A stretch of DNA of 56,800 nucleotides from an uncultured Clostridia bacterium (GCA_944383465.1 CALWPQ010000001.1:1-56800), one strand, 5' to 3'. Shown: positions 16,677 through 26,341, numbered from the stretch's first letter. A program made the numbers and translations. The notes: generated from the sequence alone by a model not told the origin.

Positions 16677-17234
16677 ATGAGCAGAGATGTTATAAAGGAA
16701 TTGGCTGACAAGACAGCGAAAACGATATCTATTATGAAAGAAGAGCTGAATACCGTAAGAGCGGGAAGAGCAAATGCGGCGCTTCTCGATAAAGTTACAG
16801 TCGATTATTACGGAAGCCCGACGCCGCTTAAAAATATTTCCAATATATCAGTTCCGGATCCGAGAACTCTTATGATTTCGCCTTTCGATCCAAAATCAAT
16901 TGCCGAAATCGAAAAAGCGATAAACATCGCTAATCTCGGCATTACTCCTTCAAATGACGGTAAGTGCATAAGGCTCGTTATTCCGCAGCTTACGGAGGAG
17001 AGAAGAAAAGAGCTTACCAAGACGGTTAAAAAAATAGGTGAAGATGCCAAGGTAGCCGTAAGAAATCTGAGAAGAGAGATGAACGACGAGCTTAAAAAGC
17101 AGGAAAAGGCAGGAGAGTTGACCGAAGACGATCTCAAGAAGGAGCTTGACGAAGTTCAGAAAGCGATTGACAAGGCTGTAAAGGACATAGACGATGTATG
17201 CGCGGTCAAGGAAAAGGAAATAATGGAAATATAA
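16677..17234 (+). CDS. frr: ribosome recycling factor
   Basis: 185 residues, full length. RRF splits post-termination ribosomes together with EF-G. Seen: the helix-bundle start, LNTVRAGRANAALLDKVTVD with the essential Arg, YYGSPTPLKNISNISVPD in the small beta domain, and the long helices near the end (ERRKELTKTVKKIGEDAKVA, RNLRREMND). 22 bases after pyrH, with a GGAGAAAAGG site. Confidence 0.97.
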   Translation: MSRDVIKELADKTAKTISIMKEELNTVRAGRANAALLDKVTVDYYGSPTPLKNISNISVPDPRTLMISPFDPKSIAEIEKAINIANLGITPSNDGKCIRLVIPQLTEERRKELTKTVKKIGEDAKVAVRNLRREMNDELKKQEKAGELTEDDLKKELDEVQKAIDKAVKDIDDVCAVKEKEIMEI

Positions 17235-17272
17235 CTTAGCTTGAAAAATTTAATTTTGCAGGTTTAATTTAG

Positions 17273-17300
17273 ACAGGTGGTCGGTTTTCCGACCACTTGT
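17273..17300 (+). promoter_or_regulatory. 12-bp hairpin between frr and uppS
   Basis: ACAGGTGGTCGG (17273-17284) pairs with CCGACCACTTGT (17289-17300), one G-U pair, TTTT loop. The following bases are only mildly T-rich, so this is either a weak terminator/attenuator or an RNA-stability hairpin inside the operon. Confidence 0.6.
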
Positions 17301-17326
17301 GTTTAATTACAGGAGAGAGTAATATA

Positions 17327-18049
17327 ATGCTTGATATGGAACGGATTCCCACGCATGTGGCTGTCGTGATGGATGGCAACGGCAGATGGGCTGATAAAAG
17401 AAAACTACCGAAGATGGCGGGACATAACGCTGGTATGAAAGCAATGAAAGAGATTGTCAAGAAGGCGAGCAGTCTCGGTATAAAAAATCTTACGGTATAT
17501 GCGTTTTCTACTGAAAACTGGAAGCGCAGTACGGAAGAAATCGGCGGAATATTTAAACTGATAGTGGTATATGTTGACAGCGAGCTGCGCGAACTTCACG
17601 CAAATAATGTACGTGTCAGGATACTTGGCGATTACAGCATGCTGCCTGCGGATTCTGTCGATCGTATAAATAAAGCTGTAGATATGACGAAGGATAATAC
17701 GGGAATGCAGTTTAATATCGCGCTCAATTACGGCGGAAGAGATGATATCAGACGTGCCGTAACCGATATATCAAAGCTTGTGGCTTTGGGAGAAATAAAA
17801 CCTGAGGATATTACCGAAGAAATGATAGGTGAGTATTTATGGACGGGGAAGCATCATGCTGACTGCGGAGATCCTGAGCTTATAATCAGGACGAGCGGGG
17901 AAATGCGCCTTTCAAATTACCTGCTATGGCAGAGTGCTTACAGCGAATTTGTGTTCACTGATACGCTGTGGCCTGATTTTACACCTGAGAAATTTGAAGA
18001 AGCGATAGAGGAATATCAAGGAAGAAACAGAAGATTCGGAGGCAGATAA
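17327..18049 (+). CDS. uppS: isoprenyl (undecaprenyl) diphosphate synthase
   Basis: A 240-residue cis-prenyltransferase that makes undecaprenyl diphosphate, the lipid carrier for peptidoglycan. VAVVMDGNGRWADKRK with the catalytic Asp, TVYAFSTENWKRS, IALNYGGRDDIRRA and LIIRTSGEMRLSNYLLWQ are all present, as is EFVFTDTLWPDF. ATG 17327 is chosen because AGGAGAGAG lies eight bases ahead and the upstream in-frame codons encode part of the leader hairpin. cdsA starts four bases after the stop. Confidence 0.96.
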   Translation: MLDMERIPTHVAVVMDGNGRWADKRKLPKMAGHNAGMKAMKEIVKKASSLGIKNLTVYAFSTENWKRSTEEIGGIFKLIVVYVDSELRELHANNVRVRILGDYSMLPADSVDRINKAVDMTKDNTGMQFNIALNYGGRDDIRRAVTDISKLVALGEIKPEDITEEMIGEYLWTGKHHADCGDPELIIRTSGEMRLSNYLLWQSAYSEFVFTDTLWPDFTPEKFEEAIEEYQGRNRRFGGR

Positions 18050-18052
18050 TTT

Positions 18053-18850
18053 ATGAAAACGAGAATTATTTCCGGACTGGTGATGGCGCCGCTGCTCATT
18101 ATCGTTTATTTAGGCGGACCGGTGCTGACTCTGGGATGCTTTTTAATAGGGATAATAGGAAGCCGTGAATTTTATAACGGCTTTGCGGCGATGGGAGTGA
18201 AGGCTTCATATGCGATAACCTGCATAGCTGCGCTGGCGCTCTATGCGATTGATATGTTCTTGCCGACAGCCTCGCAGTATTATGTGCCGCTGCTGCAGCT
18301 TTGGTTTTTCGGCGTAGTGCTTGCAAGCTGTCTTTATCTTTTTAAGATAGACGAAAGACAGCCGGCGGATGCTACAGCTACGATAACGGGCACGTTTTAT
18401 GTGGTGTTCTTTTCATATCATGTGACGCTGACGGAGCAGTCTGGTGAGTACGGAATGCTTGTATGGCTTATATTCCTGACAGCGTTCGGAACAGATATAA
18501 TGGCGTATTTTACAGGATATTTCCTCGGAAAACATAAGCTTTGCCCTAAAATAAGTCCAAAAAAGACGATAGAAGGCAGTATCGGAGGCGTTATCGGAAG
18601 CGTTGTGCTTTCAGCGTTGTTTGGATATTTCTTCTTTGAGAGAATATTGATACACTGCATCATAATCGGTATAATAGGCGGTATAGTGTCGCAGTTTGGC
18701 GACCTTACAGCATCTGTATTTAAACGTAAAATGGGGATAAAAGATTACGGCAATTTGATACCGGGGCACGGAGGTATTCTCGACAGGTTTGACAGTGTGC
18801 TGTTTACAGCGCCTATGGTGTATTATTATATAATGCTCGTGCTATCATAA
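18053..18850 (+). CDS. cdsA: phosphatidate cytidylyltransferase
   Basis: CDP-diacylglycerol synthase, 265 residues with about eight membrane segments; it activates phosphatidic acid for phospholipid synthesis. The C-terminal family signature reads FKRKMGIKDYGNLIPGHGG followed by ILDRFDS, with its conserved acidic residues. SPKKTIEGSIGGVIGS, the other conserved segment, is present. Coupled closely to uppS. Confidence 0.95.
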   Translation: MKTRIISGLVMAPLLIIVYLGGPVLTLGCFLIGIIGSREFYNGFAAMGVKASYAITCIAALALYAIDMFLPTASQYYVPLLQLWFFGVVLASCLYLFKIDERQPADATATITGTFYVVFFSYHVTLTEQSGEYGMLVWLIFLTAFGTDIMAYFTGYFLGKHKLCPKISPKKTIEGSIGGVIGSVVLSALFGYFFFERILIHCIIIGIIGGIVSQFGDLTASVFKRKMGIKDYGNLIPGHGGILDRFDSVLFTAPMVYYYIMLVLS

Positions 18851-18921
18851 AACAGGGTGGTTTTTTATAAAACTGCGAAGTGCAGCAAAAAGCAAACGTG
18901 CGGGAGAAGAAGCAGATAATT

Positions 18922-20064
18922 ATGAAAAAAGTAGCAATTTTAGGGAGCACAGGTTCTATCGGAACGCAGGCGCTCGACGTGATAGAACGAAACAGAGAAG
19001 AATTTAAGGCTTCAGTGCTTTCGTGCGCAAAAAAAATTTGGCTCCTTGAAGAGCAGATAGAAAAGTTTGCGCCGGAAGCAGTTGTAGTTGCAGAAGAGAA
19101 GGATGCGCTTTATCTTGCCCGTAAATATCCGCACATAGATGTATCGTTTGGTACGTATGGGCTTAATGCTGCTGCCGCAGGCAATTCAGATATTGTATTG
19201 AATTCACTCGTGGGTATGCGCGGTCTTGTGCCTACATATTATGCGGCAAAAGCAGGAAAGACCATAGCTTTTGCCAACAAGGAAACGCTCGTTGCGGGCG
19301 GCGAGCTCATAATGAAGACGGCAGCTGAAAACGGTGCGCATCTCCTTCCTGTGGACAGCGAACACAGCGCAATATTCCAGTGCCTTGAAGGCAATGAAGG
19401 CAGAAGTGTGAGGAGAATACTGCTTACAGCGTCGGGCGGCCCTTTTAGGGGGTATAAAAGAGAGCAGCTCGAAAAAGTAACGGCAGAGCAGGCGCTCAAA
19501 CATCCAAAGTGGAATATGGGGGCGAAGATCAGCATAGATTCGGCGACGATGATGAATAAAGGTCTTGAGGTTATAGAAGCAAGGTGGCTTTTTGATATCG
19601 CAGCAGAGAAGATAGAGATAGTTGTGCATCCGCAGTCTGTCGTTCATTCGATGGTGGAATATGAGGATACAGCCATAATAGCGCAGCTCGGAATGCCCGA
19701 TATGCGTGTTCCGATAGCATATGCACTCTCCTACCCGAAACGGCTTGCGCTCGGGCTTAGGCCGCTCGATCCTTTTTCTTATGCCAGCAGTTTGACGTTT
19801 GAAAAGCCTGACACGAAGGCATTCAGCTGCATAAGGCTTGCATATGACGCGCTTAAAGCGGGCGGAAGCATGACGGCGGCGCTTAATGCTGCTAATGAAG
19901 AACTTGTATCGGCTTTTCTTGACAAAAAGATATTATTTACCGATATTCAGGATAATATAGAAAGGGTGCTTAATGCACACGAGTGCAGGTACAATCTGTC
20001 ACTCGATGATATACTTGAAGTTGACAGAGAGACGAGGAAAAAAATTAAGGAATTGTTAAGATAA
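18922..20064 (+). CDS. dxr: 1-deoxy-D-xylulose 5-phosphate reductoisomerase
   Basis: Second step of the non-mevalonate isoprenoid pathway, 380 residues. NADPH site GSTGSIGTQ at the N-terminus, FANKETLVAGG, the metal and substrate loop PVDSEHSAIFQ, TASGGPFRG, HPKWNMGAKISIDSATMMNK and the C-terminal helices are present. ATG 18922 fits the family start; an earlier in-frame start would add 14 unsupported residues. With ispG downstream it links this operon to undecaprenyl carrier supply by uppS. Confidence 0.96.
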   Translation: MKKVAILGSTGSIGTQALDVIERNREEFKASVLSCAKKIWLLEEQIEKFAPEAVVVAEEKDALYLARKYPHIDVSFGTYGLNAAAAGNSDIVLNSLVGMRGLVPTYYAAKAGKTIAFANKETLVAGGELIMKTAAENGAHLLPVDSEHSAIFQCLEGNEGRSVRRILLTASGGPFRGYKREQLEKVTAEQALKHPKWNMGAKISIDSATMMNKGLEVIEARWLFDIAAEKIEIVVHPQSVVHSMVEYEDTAIIAQLGMPDMRVPIAYALSYPKRLALGLRPLDPFSYASSLTFEKPDTKAFSCIRLAYDALKAGGSMTAALNAANEELVSAFLDKKILFTDIQDNIERVLNAHECRYNLSLDDILEVDRETRKKIKELLR

Positions 20065-20091
20065 CAGATTTGTAAGGGGGAAGAGAAAAAT

Positions 20092-21105
20092 ATGACTTTG
20101 ATTTATGCGCTTTTGATATTTTGTCTTTTGATATTTTTTCACGAGCTCGGTCATTTTACGCTGGCAAAGCTGTGCGGTGTAAAGGTGAACGAGTTTGCGC
20201 TTGGTATGGGACCGGCGGTATTAAAGAAGCAGAAAGGCGAGACGCTCTATTCTCTGCGCGCTTTTCCAATAGGTGGTTTTTGCGCGATGGAAGGCGAAGA
20301 TGAAGATTCTGAAGACGAGAGAGCGTTTAATAAGAAAGCTGCCTGGCAGAAAGCTTTGATAGTTGTTGCAGGCGCAGCGATGAACCTGCTGGTTGCGATT
20401 GTGATAATGTCTGCTATTTCGTTTTATGTGGGCACATCTACGACGACAATAGACACTGTGCAGGACGGATTGCCGGCTCAGGCTGCGGGCATCGAAAGCG
20501 GCGATACGATAATAGCTATAAATGGAATAACTGTGTCCGAATGGCGCGATGTATATACTTTTATCTCTGAAAGTGATGGAGAGACTATAAGAATTACGCT
20601 GACGGATGCTGATGGAAGCGAAAGAACTGTCGCGACGGAGACTGTAGCGGATGCTGACGGCCGCAGAATTATCGGCATTACACCGACGACGGAAAGGCAT
20701 TTGATATCATCCGTAAAAACGGGAGTTCAGAACACTTGGGCTCTTGGGGCGAGCATGCTTGATGTTTTGAAAGGTTTATTTACAGGCGGCGTTTCGGCGA
20801 GTGAGCTTTCCGGTCCGGTGGGGATAGTTGCAGTTGTAAATGATACCGCTTCGCGCGGATTTATCTATATAGCGTATTTGACGGCTCTCATAAGTCTAAA
20901 CCTGGCAATAATGAATATGCTGCCGTTTCCGGCGCTCGATGGAGGACGATTCGTGTTCATAATTATAAGGGCTGTCACCGGCAAGGCGATAACGGATGAA
21001 ATCGAAGGTAAAGTGCATTTTGCCGGGATTTTAGTGCTTCTCGCACTTATGCTATATGTGACTTGGAATGATATAGTGAAATTTATACTTCCTATTTTCA
21101 GCTAA
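20092..21105 (+). CDS. rseP: RIP site-2 metalloprotease, RseP type
   Basis: A 337-residue membrane zinc protease. HELGH sits in TM1 (FFHELGHFTLAKLCGVKVNE), one PDZ domain spans about residues 115-190 (GLPAQAAGIESGDTIIAING), and the last active-site Asp lies in FPALDGGRF. It cleaves transmembrane proteins such as anti-sigma factors or signal-peptide remnants. GGGGGAAGAG precedes the ATG. Location between dxr and ispG is the standard order in Firmicutes. Confidence 0.95.
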   Translation: MTLIYALLIFCLLIFFHELGHFTLAKLCGVKVNEFALGMGPAVLKKQKGETLYSLRAFPIGGFCAMEGEDEDSEDERAFNKKAAWQKALIVVAGAAMNLLVAIVIMSAISFYVGTSTTTIDTVQDGLPAQAAGIESGDTIIAINGITVSEWRDVYTFISESDGETIRITLTDADGSERTVATETVADADGRRIIGITPTTERHLISSVKTGVQNTWALGASMLDVLKGLFTGGVSASELSGPVGIVAVVNDTASRGFIYIAYLTALISLNLAIMNMLPFPALDGGRFVFIIIRAVTGKAITDEIEGKVHFAGILVLLALMLYVTWNDIVKFILPIFS

Positions 21106-21130
21106 ATATTTTGTTTGTATGGAGAAAAAA

Positions 21131-22192
21131 ATGACAAAACAAGTGATATGCGGCGGTCTGCCTATCGGAGGCGGCGCGCCTGTGAGCATACAGTCGATGC
21201 TCAATATAGATGTGCGCAGGTTTGAATGCGCACGCGCGCAGCTTGATGCGCTTGTGGACGCGGGAGCAGATATCGTGAGGATAGCTGTACCGGATGCGGA
21301 TTCGGCAGCAGCGTTCGGTGAAATGAAAAAGGTCTCGAAAGTACCGCTCGTTGCGGATATTCATTTTGATTACAGGCTGGCGATAGCGGCTATAGAGCAG
21401 GGCGCTGACAAGGTGCGCATAAATCCGGGAAATATTGGCAGCAAAGATAGAATTGCAGCCGTAGTAAAGGCGGCAAAGGAGCGCGGTATTCCGATAAGGG
21501 TGGGTGTAAATTCGGGCTCGCTCGAAAAGGAGCTTATAGAAAAATATGGTGGTGTGACGGCAGAAGGTCTCTGCGAAAGTGCGCTGAAAAATGTAAAAAT
21601 ACTCGAAAATATGGATTTCGGCGATATAGTAATATCGCTGAAATCGTCTGATATAGTGATGAATCACAAAGCGCATCTTTTAATTGCAGAAAAGACGGAC
21701 TATCCTCTTCATATCGGACTTACAGAAGCGGGAACACCAGAAATGGGAAAGAGAAAGTCGGCGATAGCGCTGGGCGCGCTTTTACTTTGCGGCATCGGCG
21801 ATACGATGAGAGTATCGCTTACAGGAGATCCGGTGCGCGAGGTGATCTTTGCTAAAGAATTGCTAAAGGATTTAAAACTCAGGCAGGGCGGCATAAGATT
21901 TGTATCGTGTCCGACCTGCGGACGCACGAAAGTAAATCTGCCCGAGATAGCGCAGCGTGTGGAAAACGCGCTCAGACCTATTGCCGATGAGCGCGAGCGC
22001 GCCGGAAAGCCGTCCATTACGGTGGCTGTTATGGGATGCGCGGTGAACGGGCCGGGTGAAGCGCGGGAGGCTGATCTTGGTGCGGCTTGCGGCGCCGGTA
22101 AAGCTGTTATTTTTGCTCACGGCGAAATCATAAAGAGCGTGAGCGAAAACGCGCTCGCGGATGAGCTGATTGCCCTTGCCAAACAGCTTTAA
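21131..22192 (+). CDS. ispG: 4-hydroxy-3-methylbut-2-enyl-diphosphate synthase
   Basis: IspG (GcpE) makes HMBPP from MEcPP with a [4Fe-4S] cluster. Seen: PVSIQSMLN at the N-terminus, PLVADIHFDYRLA, KVRINPGNIG, VGVNSGSLEKEL, and cluster ligands in CPTCGRTKVNLPEIA and VMGCAVNGPGEA. The start is placed at ATG 21131: the ATGGAG of the upstream in-frame ATG works better as its ribosome site. 353 residues matches the short, insert-free bacterial form. Confidence 0.95.
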   Translation: MTKQVICGGLPIGGGAPVSIQSMLNIDVRRFECARAQLDALVDAGADIVRIAVPDADSAAAFGEMKKVSKVPLVADIHFDYRLAIAAIEQGADKVRINPGNIGSKDRIAAVVKAAKERGIPIRVGVNSGSLEKELIEKYGGVTAEGLCESALKNVKILENMDFGDIVISLKSSDIVMNHKAHLLIAEKTDYPLHIGLTEAGTPEMGKRKSAIALGALLLCGIGDTMRVSLTGDPVREVIFAKELLKDLKLRQGGIRFVSCPTCGRTKVNLPEIAQRVENALRPIADERERAGKPSITVAVMGCAVNGPGEAREADLGAACGAGKAVIFAHGEIIKSVSENALADELIALAKQL

Positions 22193-22363
22193 GCGGAAGA
22201 TAAAGAGCGTTTGACATTGTATATAAGCATTTTCAAGCTGCTGCCGATATGAAGTTTCGTTCAATTATATATAGACAGGGTTTGCGGCTATGACATCAGC
22301 TGTATCGGCACAGATATTTGGAATTAAATAAGGTAACGGAAAGACGGAGGAAACATTACATAT

Positions 22364-25300
22364 ATGAAACAACTATTTGAAGACGCGATAAAAATAGACA
22401 AAATAGGAAATTACGACAGAGAAAATCTGCGTTTTGAAATAGCAAAGGCTAAGCTTTCCGGCGACAAGCTTGTACTTAATATACCGGTAAAGCTTAATTT
22501 TATAATACCGTACGACGAACATTTGAAAATCAAGGCGATAATCAAAAATAAGCTGCCGGGGATTGCGGATGTAAAATTGAGCTATGAATATGAAGACATA
22601 ATGCTTAGCCGCGAGGACTGTGTGCGACTTGCAATACCGCACATAATAGAAGAAATAAATGGCAGCTATGCTGCGGTGACAAAGACGATAAGGACGGATG
22701 AATACAGCCTAAGAGGCAGTGTGCTTTCAATAATGGCGCTTGGAGAAAAGGCAGTTGACAAGCTCAACTGCGATGTTGCACCGATCTTTGAAAGACTCTT
22801 CAAGGAGCATTTTGCACTTGAACTTTCCGTGGCGTTTAAAAACCTCGATGATGCGTATATTAAAGCGCAGGAAGAGAAGGGCAAAAAAGAAGCTGAAGAA
22901 GCTAGGCGTATGGAACGCGAGGCGGCGTCGCAGCGCGCGGCAGCAGCGAGAAATGAAAGTACCGGTGTGGAAAACGCGGCAGGCACTGCGAATACAGGCG
23001 TGGGAGCACGAGGTGAAAGAGCAGCAGGCGGCTGGCAGAGAAGAAACAGATACGAACCGGTTAAAGGCAATATCATAATGGGAAAAGCCATAACGGGCGA
23101 AGCTGTTGATATGAGTGCAATCACCGCTGACAGCGGAACAGTCACAGTCGAAGGTATCCTTTTCAGAAAGGATTCGCGCACAATTAAAAACGACAGACGT
23201 CTTGCGACGCTTCTTTTAACCGACAAAAAGACATCTATATGCGTCAAGATGTTTGTAATGCCGCAGAAATGGGAAGATATAGACACTCATTTAAAAGAAG
23301 GGGATTTCGTCAGAATAAGGGGTGAAGCACAGTGGGATACATATGAAAATGTGCTCGTAATAATGGGAAGCGATATCGAAAAAGGCTTGCTCATAAAGCG
23401 CAGCGACACCTGCGAAAGAAAGAGAGTCGAGCTTCATGCGCATACCAAGATGAGCCAGATGGATGGACTCAACGAGATCAAGGATATGGTAAGAATACAC
23501 GGTGAATGGGGCTTTCCGGCGATGGCGATAACGGATCACGGAGTAGTGCAGGCCTTTCCCGAGGCTGCGAAAGAGGCAGAAAAATTTCCGGATATGAAAA
23601 TAATATACGGAATGGAGGGTTATGTCTTTGATGATAGAGACTGCATCAATGAAGATGGCAGCATAAATTACAAAAAAAATCCGACCAATCATATCATCCT
23701 GCTCGCGCAGAACAAGACAGGGCTCAAAAATTTGTACAAGCTCGTGTCGCTTTCGCACACAGAGTATTTTTATAAAAGACCAAGATTGCCGAAATCCGTA
23801 CTTGCGGCGCATAGAGACGGCATTATAATAGGCTCGGCGTGCGAGGCGGGAGAGGTGTTCCGCGCTGTAACGGGAAATAAGTCACAGGAAGAAATAGAAG
23901 AAATCGCATCGTTCTACGATTATCTCGAAATACAGCCGCTTACAAATAACAGGTTTATGATAGAAAACGGCACCGTGGAAAGCGAAGAGGATCTAAGGGA
24001 TTTTAACCGCAGAATAGTCGCGCTCGGTGAAAAGCTCGGAAAGCTTGTTGTTGCCACCACGGACTCGCATTATTCGGAACCAGAGGATGCGCTGTACAGG
24101 AATATTCTGATGGCGGGTCAGGGCTACGGCGATGAGGGCGGACAGGGGCTCTATCTGCGCACGACAGACGAAATGCTCGAGGAATTCAGCTATCTTGGCG
24201 AAGCCAAAGCCGAAGAGGTAGTAATAGACAATACAAATAAGATTGCCGATATGATAGAAAAAATAAAGCCTGTGCCTGACGGCAAATTCCCGCCCAATAT
24301 TAAAAATGCGGCGGAAATGCTGCGCAAGAGGTGTATGGAAAAAGCGCACAGAATATACGGTGACCCGCTTCCCAAGGAAATATCGGAAAGGCTCGAAGCT
24401 GAGCTTGTGCCGATTATAAGGGAAGGTTATGCGGTAATGTATATGGCGGCCGTAATGCTTGTTGAAAAATCGCTGGCAGATGGTTACCTCGTAGGTTCAC
24501 GAGGCTCTGTAGGATCATCGTTTGCCGCAACGATGGCGGGGATAACGGAAGTAAACCCTCTGCCGCCTCATTACATATGTCCAAATTGTAAGCATCTCGA
24601 ATGGGGTGACGAAAAGGAGTACGACTGCGGTGTGGATATGCCGGAAAAAATGTGTCCGGAGTGCGGTACCAAATACAAACAGGATGGATTTACGATACCG
24701 TTTCAGACCTTTCTCGGCTTTGAAGCGGACAAAGAACCGGATATAGATCTCAATTTTGCCGGTGAATATCAGACTGTTGCACATAAGTATGTAGATGAGA
24801 TCTTTGGCAGCAAGAATGTATTTAAGGCAGGCACAATAAGTACAGTAGCTGCAAAAACGGCCTACGGTTTTGTAATGAAATATTATGAGGAACGCCAGCT
24901 GCCGATAAATAAGTTTGAGGCTGACAGGCTGGCTAAGATGTGCGAGGGCGTAAAGCGTACGACGAGTCAGCATCCGGGCGGCATTATTATCGTACCAGAC
25001 GATCATGAGATATACGAATTCTGTCCTGTGCAATATCCGGCAAATAAAGTAAACAGCGGCATTATTACTACTCATTTTGATTATCATTCCATAGATCAGA
25101 ATCTGCTTAAGCTCGATATACTCGGACACGATGTGCCGTCAATTATAAGGCATCTTCAGGATATGACAGGGCTTGACCCGATAAACGATGTGCCGCTTAA
25201 AGATGACAAAGTAAACAGTATATTTGCAGGTACGGAGGCGCTTAATATAAAAGATCCTGAATACAGATTCATACATGGCAGCTATGGCATACCTGAGTTC

Positions 25301-26161
25301 GGAACAAAATTTACGCGGCAGATGCTCGATGACACGCATCCTACAAGGTTTGCGGACTTCGTACGAATTTCCGGATTTTCACATGGTACTGATGTGTGGA
25401 TAAACAATGCTCAGGATTTCATAAGAAGCGGTGAGGCGACGATAAAGGACGCTATTTCCACACGAGATGACATTATGAACTATCTCATATTGAAAGGCCT
25501 GCCGAAGAAAAAGGCGTTTACAATAATGGAAAAGGTGAGAAAGGGCAAGGGCGTTACGGAAGAGGATGCGGAACTGATGGCGGAAAACGATGTGCCGGAG
25601 TGGTATATAGAATCATGCCGCAGGATAAAGTATATGTTCCCGCGTGCGCATGCTGTTGCTTATGTAATGATGTCCTACCGCGTGGCATATTTTAAGGTTT
25701 ACTATCCTGTAGAATTTTACGCGGCGTATTTCACGACAAAGGTATCGGACTTTGATGCCGATGTTATGCTGCGAGGCAAGCAGGCGATACTCGAAAAGAT
25801 GGATGCGCTCACAGCCAAGGGTAAAAATATGACAAAAAAGGAAGAGGACGAAGTGACAGCGCTCGAAGTAGCGTATGAGATGCATGCACGCGGATACGAG
25901 TTTATGGAAGCTGTTCTCGGCGAGTCGCAGGCGATGCGCTTTATGGTGAAAGACGGCAAAGTACTGCTCCCCTATGTGGCGCTTCCGGGAGTCGGTGAGC
26001 AGGCGGCCAGACAGTTTTATGAAGCATATATTGAAAAACCGTACGAAACTATAGAAGAGGCTCAGAACCGTTCGGGAATAAACGAGTCGGTGACAGAAAC
26101 CTTTAAGGCGCATGGAATCTTTAAAGGGCTGCCTGAGACGGATCAGCTTTCTCTGTTTTAA
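22364..26161 (+). CDS. polC: DNA polymerase III alpha subunit PolC, exonuclease domain missing
   Basis: Replicative polymerase, 1265 residues against about 1430-1440 for PolC of Bacillus. Order: N-terminal domain 1-165, an Ala/Glu/Gly-rich linker about 170-235, OB fold 245-335, PHP domain from 350, polymerase core with GSRGSVGSS, a zinc motif (CPNC ... CPECG, near 740-775) and PDIDLNF (792-798), then the fingers and C-terminus ending SLF. The DnaQ-like exonuclease that PolC carries inside PHP is absent: YGMEGYVFDD is joined by about 15 residues to NHIILLAQNKTGLKNLY. All nine PHP metal positions appear occupied: LHAH, MDG, TDHG, GMEG, TNHI, SAC and TDSH. The 1.2-kb polymerase core looks intact. 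GGAGG lies 12 bases before ATG. Confidence 0.94.
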   Translation: MKQLFEDAIKIDKIGNYDRENLRFEIAKAKLSGDKLVLNIPVKLNFIIPYDEHLKIKAIIKNKLPGIADVKLSYEYEDIMLSREDCVRLAIPHIIEEINGSYAAVTKTIRTDEYSLRGSVLSIMALGEKAVDKLNCDVAPIFERLFKEHFALELSVAFKNLDDAYIKAQEEKGKKEAEEARRMEREAASQRAAAARNESTGVENAAGTANTGVGARGERAAGGWQRRNRYEPVKGNIIMGKAITGEAVDMSAITADSGTVTVEGILFRKDSRTIKNDRRLATLLLTDKKTSICVKMFVMPQKWEDIDTHLKEGDFVRIRGEAQWDTYENVLVIMGSDIEKGLLIKRSDTCERKRVELHAHTKMSQMDGLNEIKDMVRIHGEWGFPAMAITDHGVVQAFPEAAKEAEKFPDMKIIYGMEGYVFDDRDCINEDGSINYKKNPTNHIILLAQNKTGLKNLYKLVSLSHTEYFYKRPRLPKSVLAAHRDGIIIGSACEAGEVFRAVTGNKSQEEIEEIASFYDYLEIQPLTNNRFMIENGTVESEEDLRDFNRRIVALGEKLGKLVVATTDSHYSEPEDALYRNILMAGQGYGDEGGQGLYLRTTDEMLEEFSYLGEAKAEEVVIDNTNKIADMIEKIKPVPDGKFPPNIKNAAEMLRKRCMEKAHRIYGDPLPKEISERLEAELVPIIREGYAVMYMAAVMLVEKSLADGYLVGSRGSVGSSFAATMAGITEVNPLPPHYICPNCKHLEWGDEKEYDCGVDMPEKMCPECGTKYKQDGFTIPFQTFLGFEADKEPDIDLNFAGEYQTVAHKYVDEIFGSKNVFKAGTISTVAAKTAYGFVMKYYEERQLPINKFEADRLAKMCEGVKRTTSQHPGGIIIVPDDHEIYEFCPVQYPANKVNSGIITTHFDYHSIDQNLLKLDILGHDVPSIIRHLQDMTGLDPINDVPLKDDKVNSIFAGTEALNIKDPEYRFIHGSYGIPEFGTKFTRQMLDDTHPTRFADFVRISGFSHGTDVWINNAQDFIRSGEATIKDAISTRDDIMNYLILKGLPKKKAFTIMEKVRKGKGVTEEDAELMAENDVPEWYIESCRRIKYMFPRAHAVAYVMMSYRVAYFKVYYPVEFYAAYFTTKVSDFDADVMLRGKQAILEKMDALTAKGKNMTKKEEDEVTALEVAYEMHARGYEFMEAVLGESQAMRFMVKDGKVLLPYVALPGVGEQAARQFYEAYIEKPYETIEEAQNRSGINESVTETFKAHGIFKGLPETDQLSLF

Positions 26162-26204
26162 CAAAGCCTCTGCAAAATGAGGCGGATTTTGAATTAAAAA
26201 AGTC

Positions 26205-26233
26205 CTTGCTAAACGGGGATTATTATGGTAACA
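26205..26233 (+). promoter_or_regulatory. candidate promoter of the rimP-nusA-infB operon
   Basis: TTGCTA and TAACAT with a 17-base spacer, in the gap after polC. Modest match to the consensus. Confidence 0.4.
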
Positions 26234-26260
26234 TAATTATAGTAATGTATTGACGTGTTT

Positions 26261-26296
26261 ATGAAAGAGTGGGTAAAACCCACTCTTTCATTTTTA
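26261..26296 (+). terminator. strong hairpin terminator between polC and rimP
   Basis: Thirteen-base perfect arms ATGAAAGAGTGGG (26261-26273) and CCCACTCTTTCAT (26279-26291), five-base loop, T run. It either ends the polC transcript or attenuates the rimP operon if the promoter at 26205 is used. Confidence 0.85.
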
Positions 26297-26341
26297 AGAT
26301 TTTATTTTCAAAGTGGAATAAGCTTATAAAGGAGGGACGGA

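Noticed and set aside
22212..22217. TTGACA upstream of polC as a promoter
   Set aside because: No acceptable -10 at 16-18 bases.
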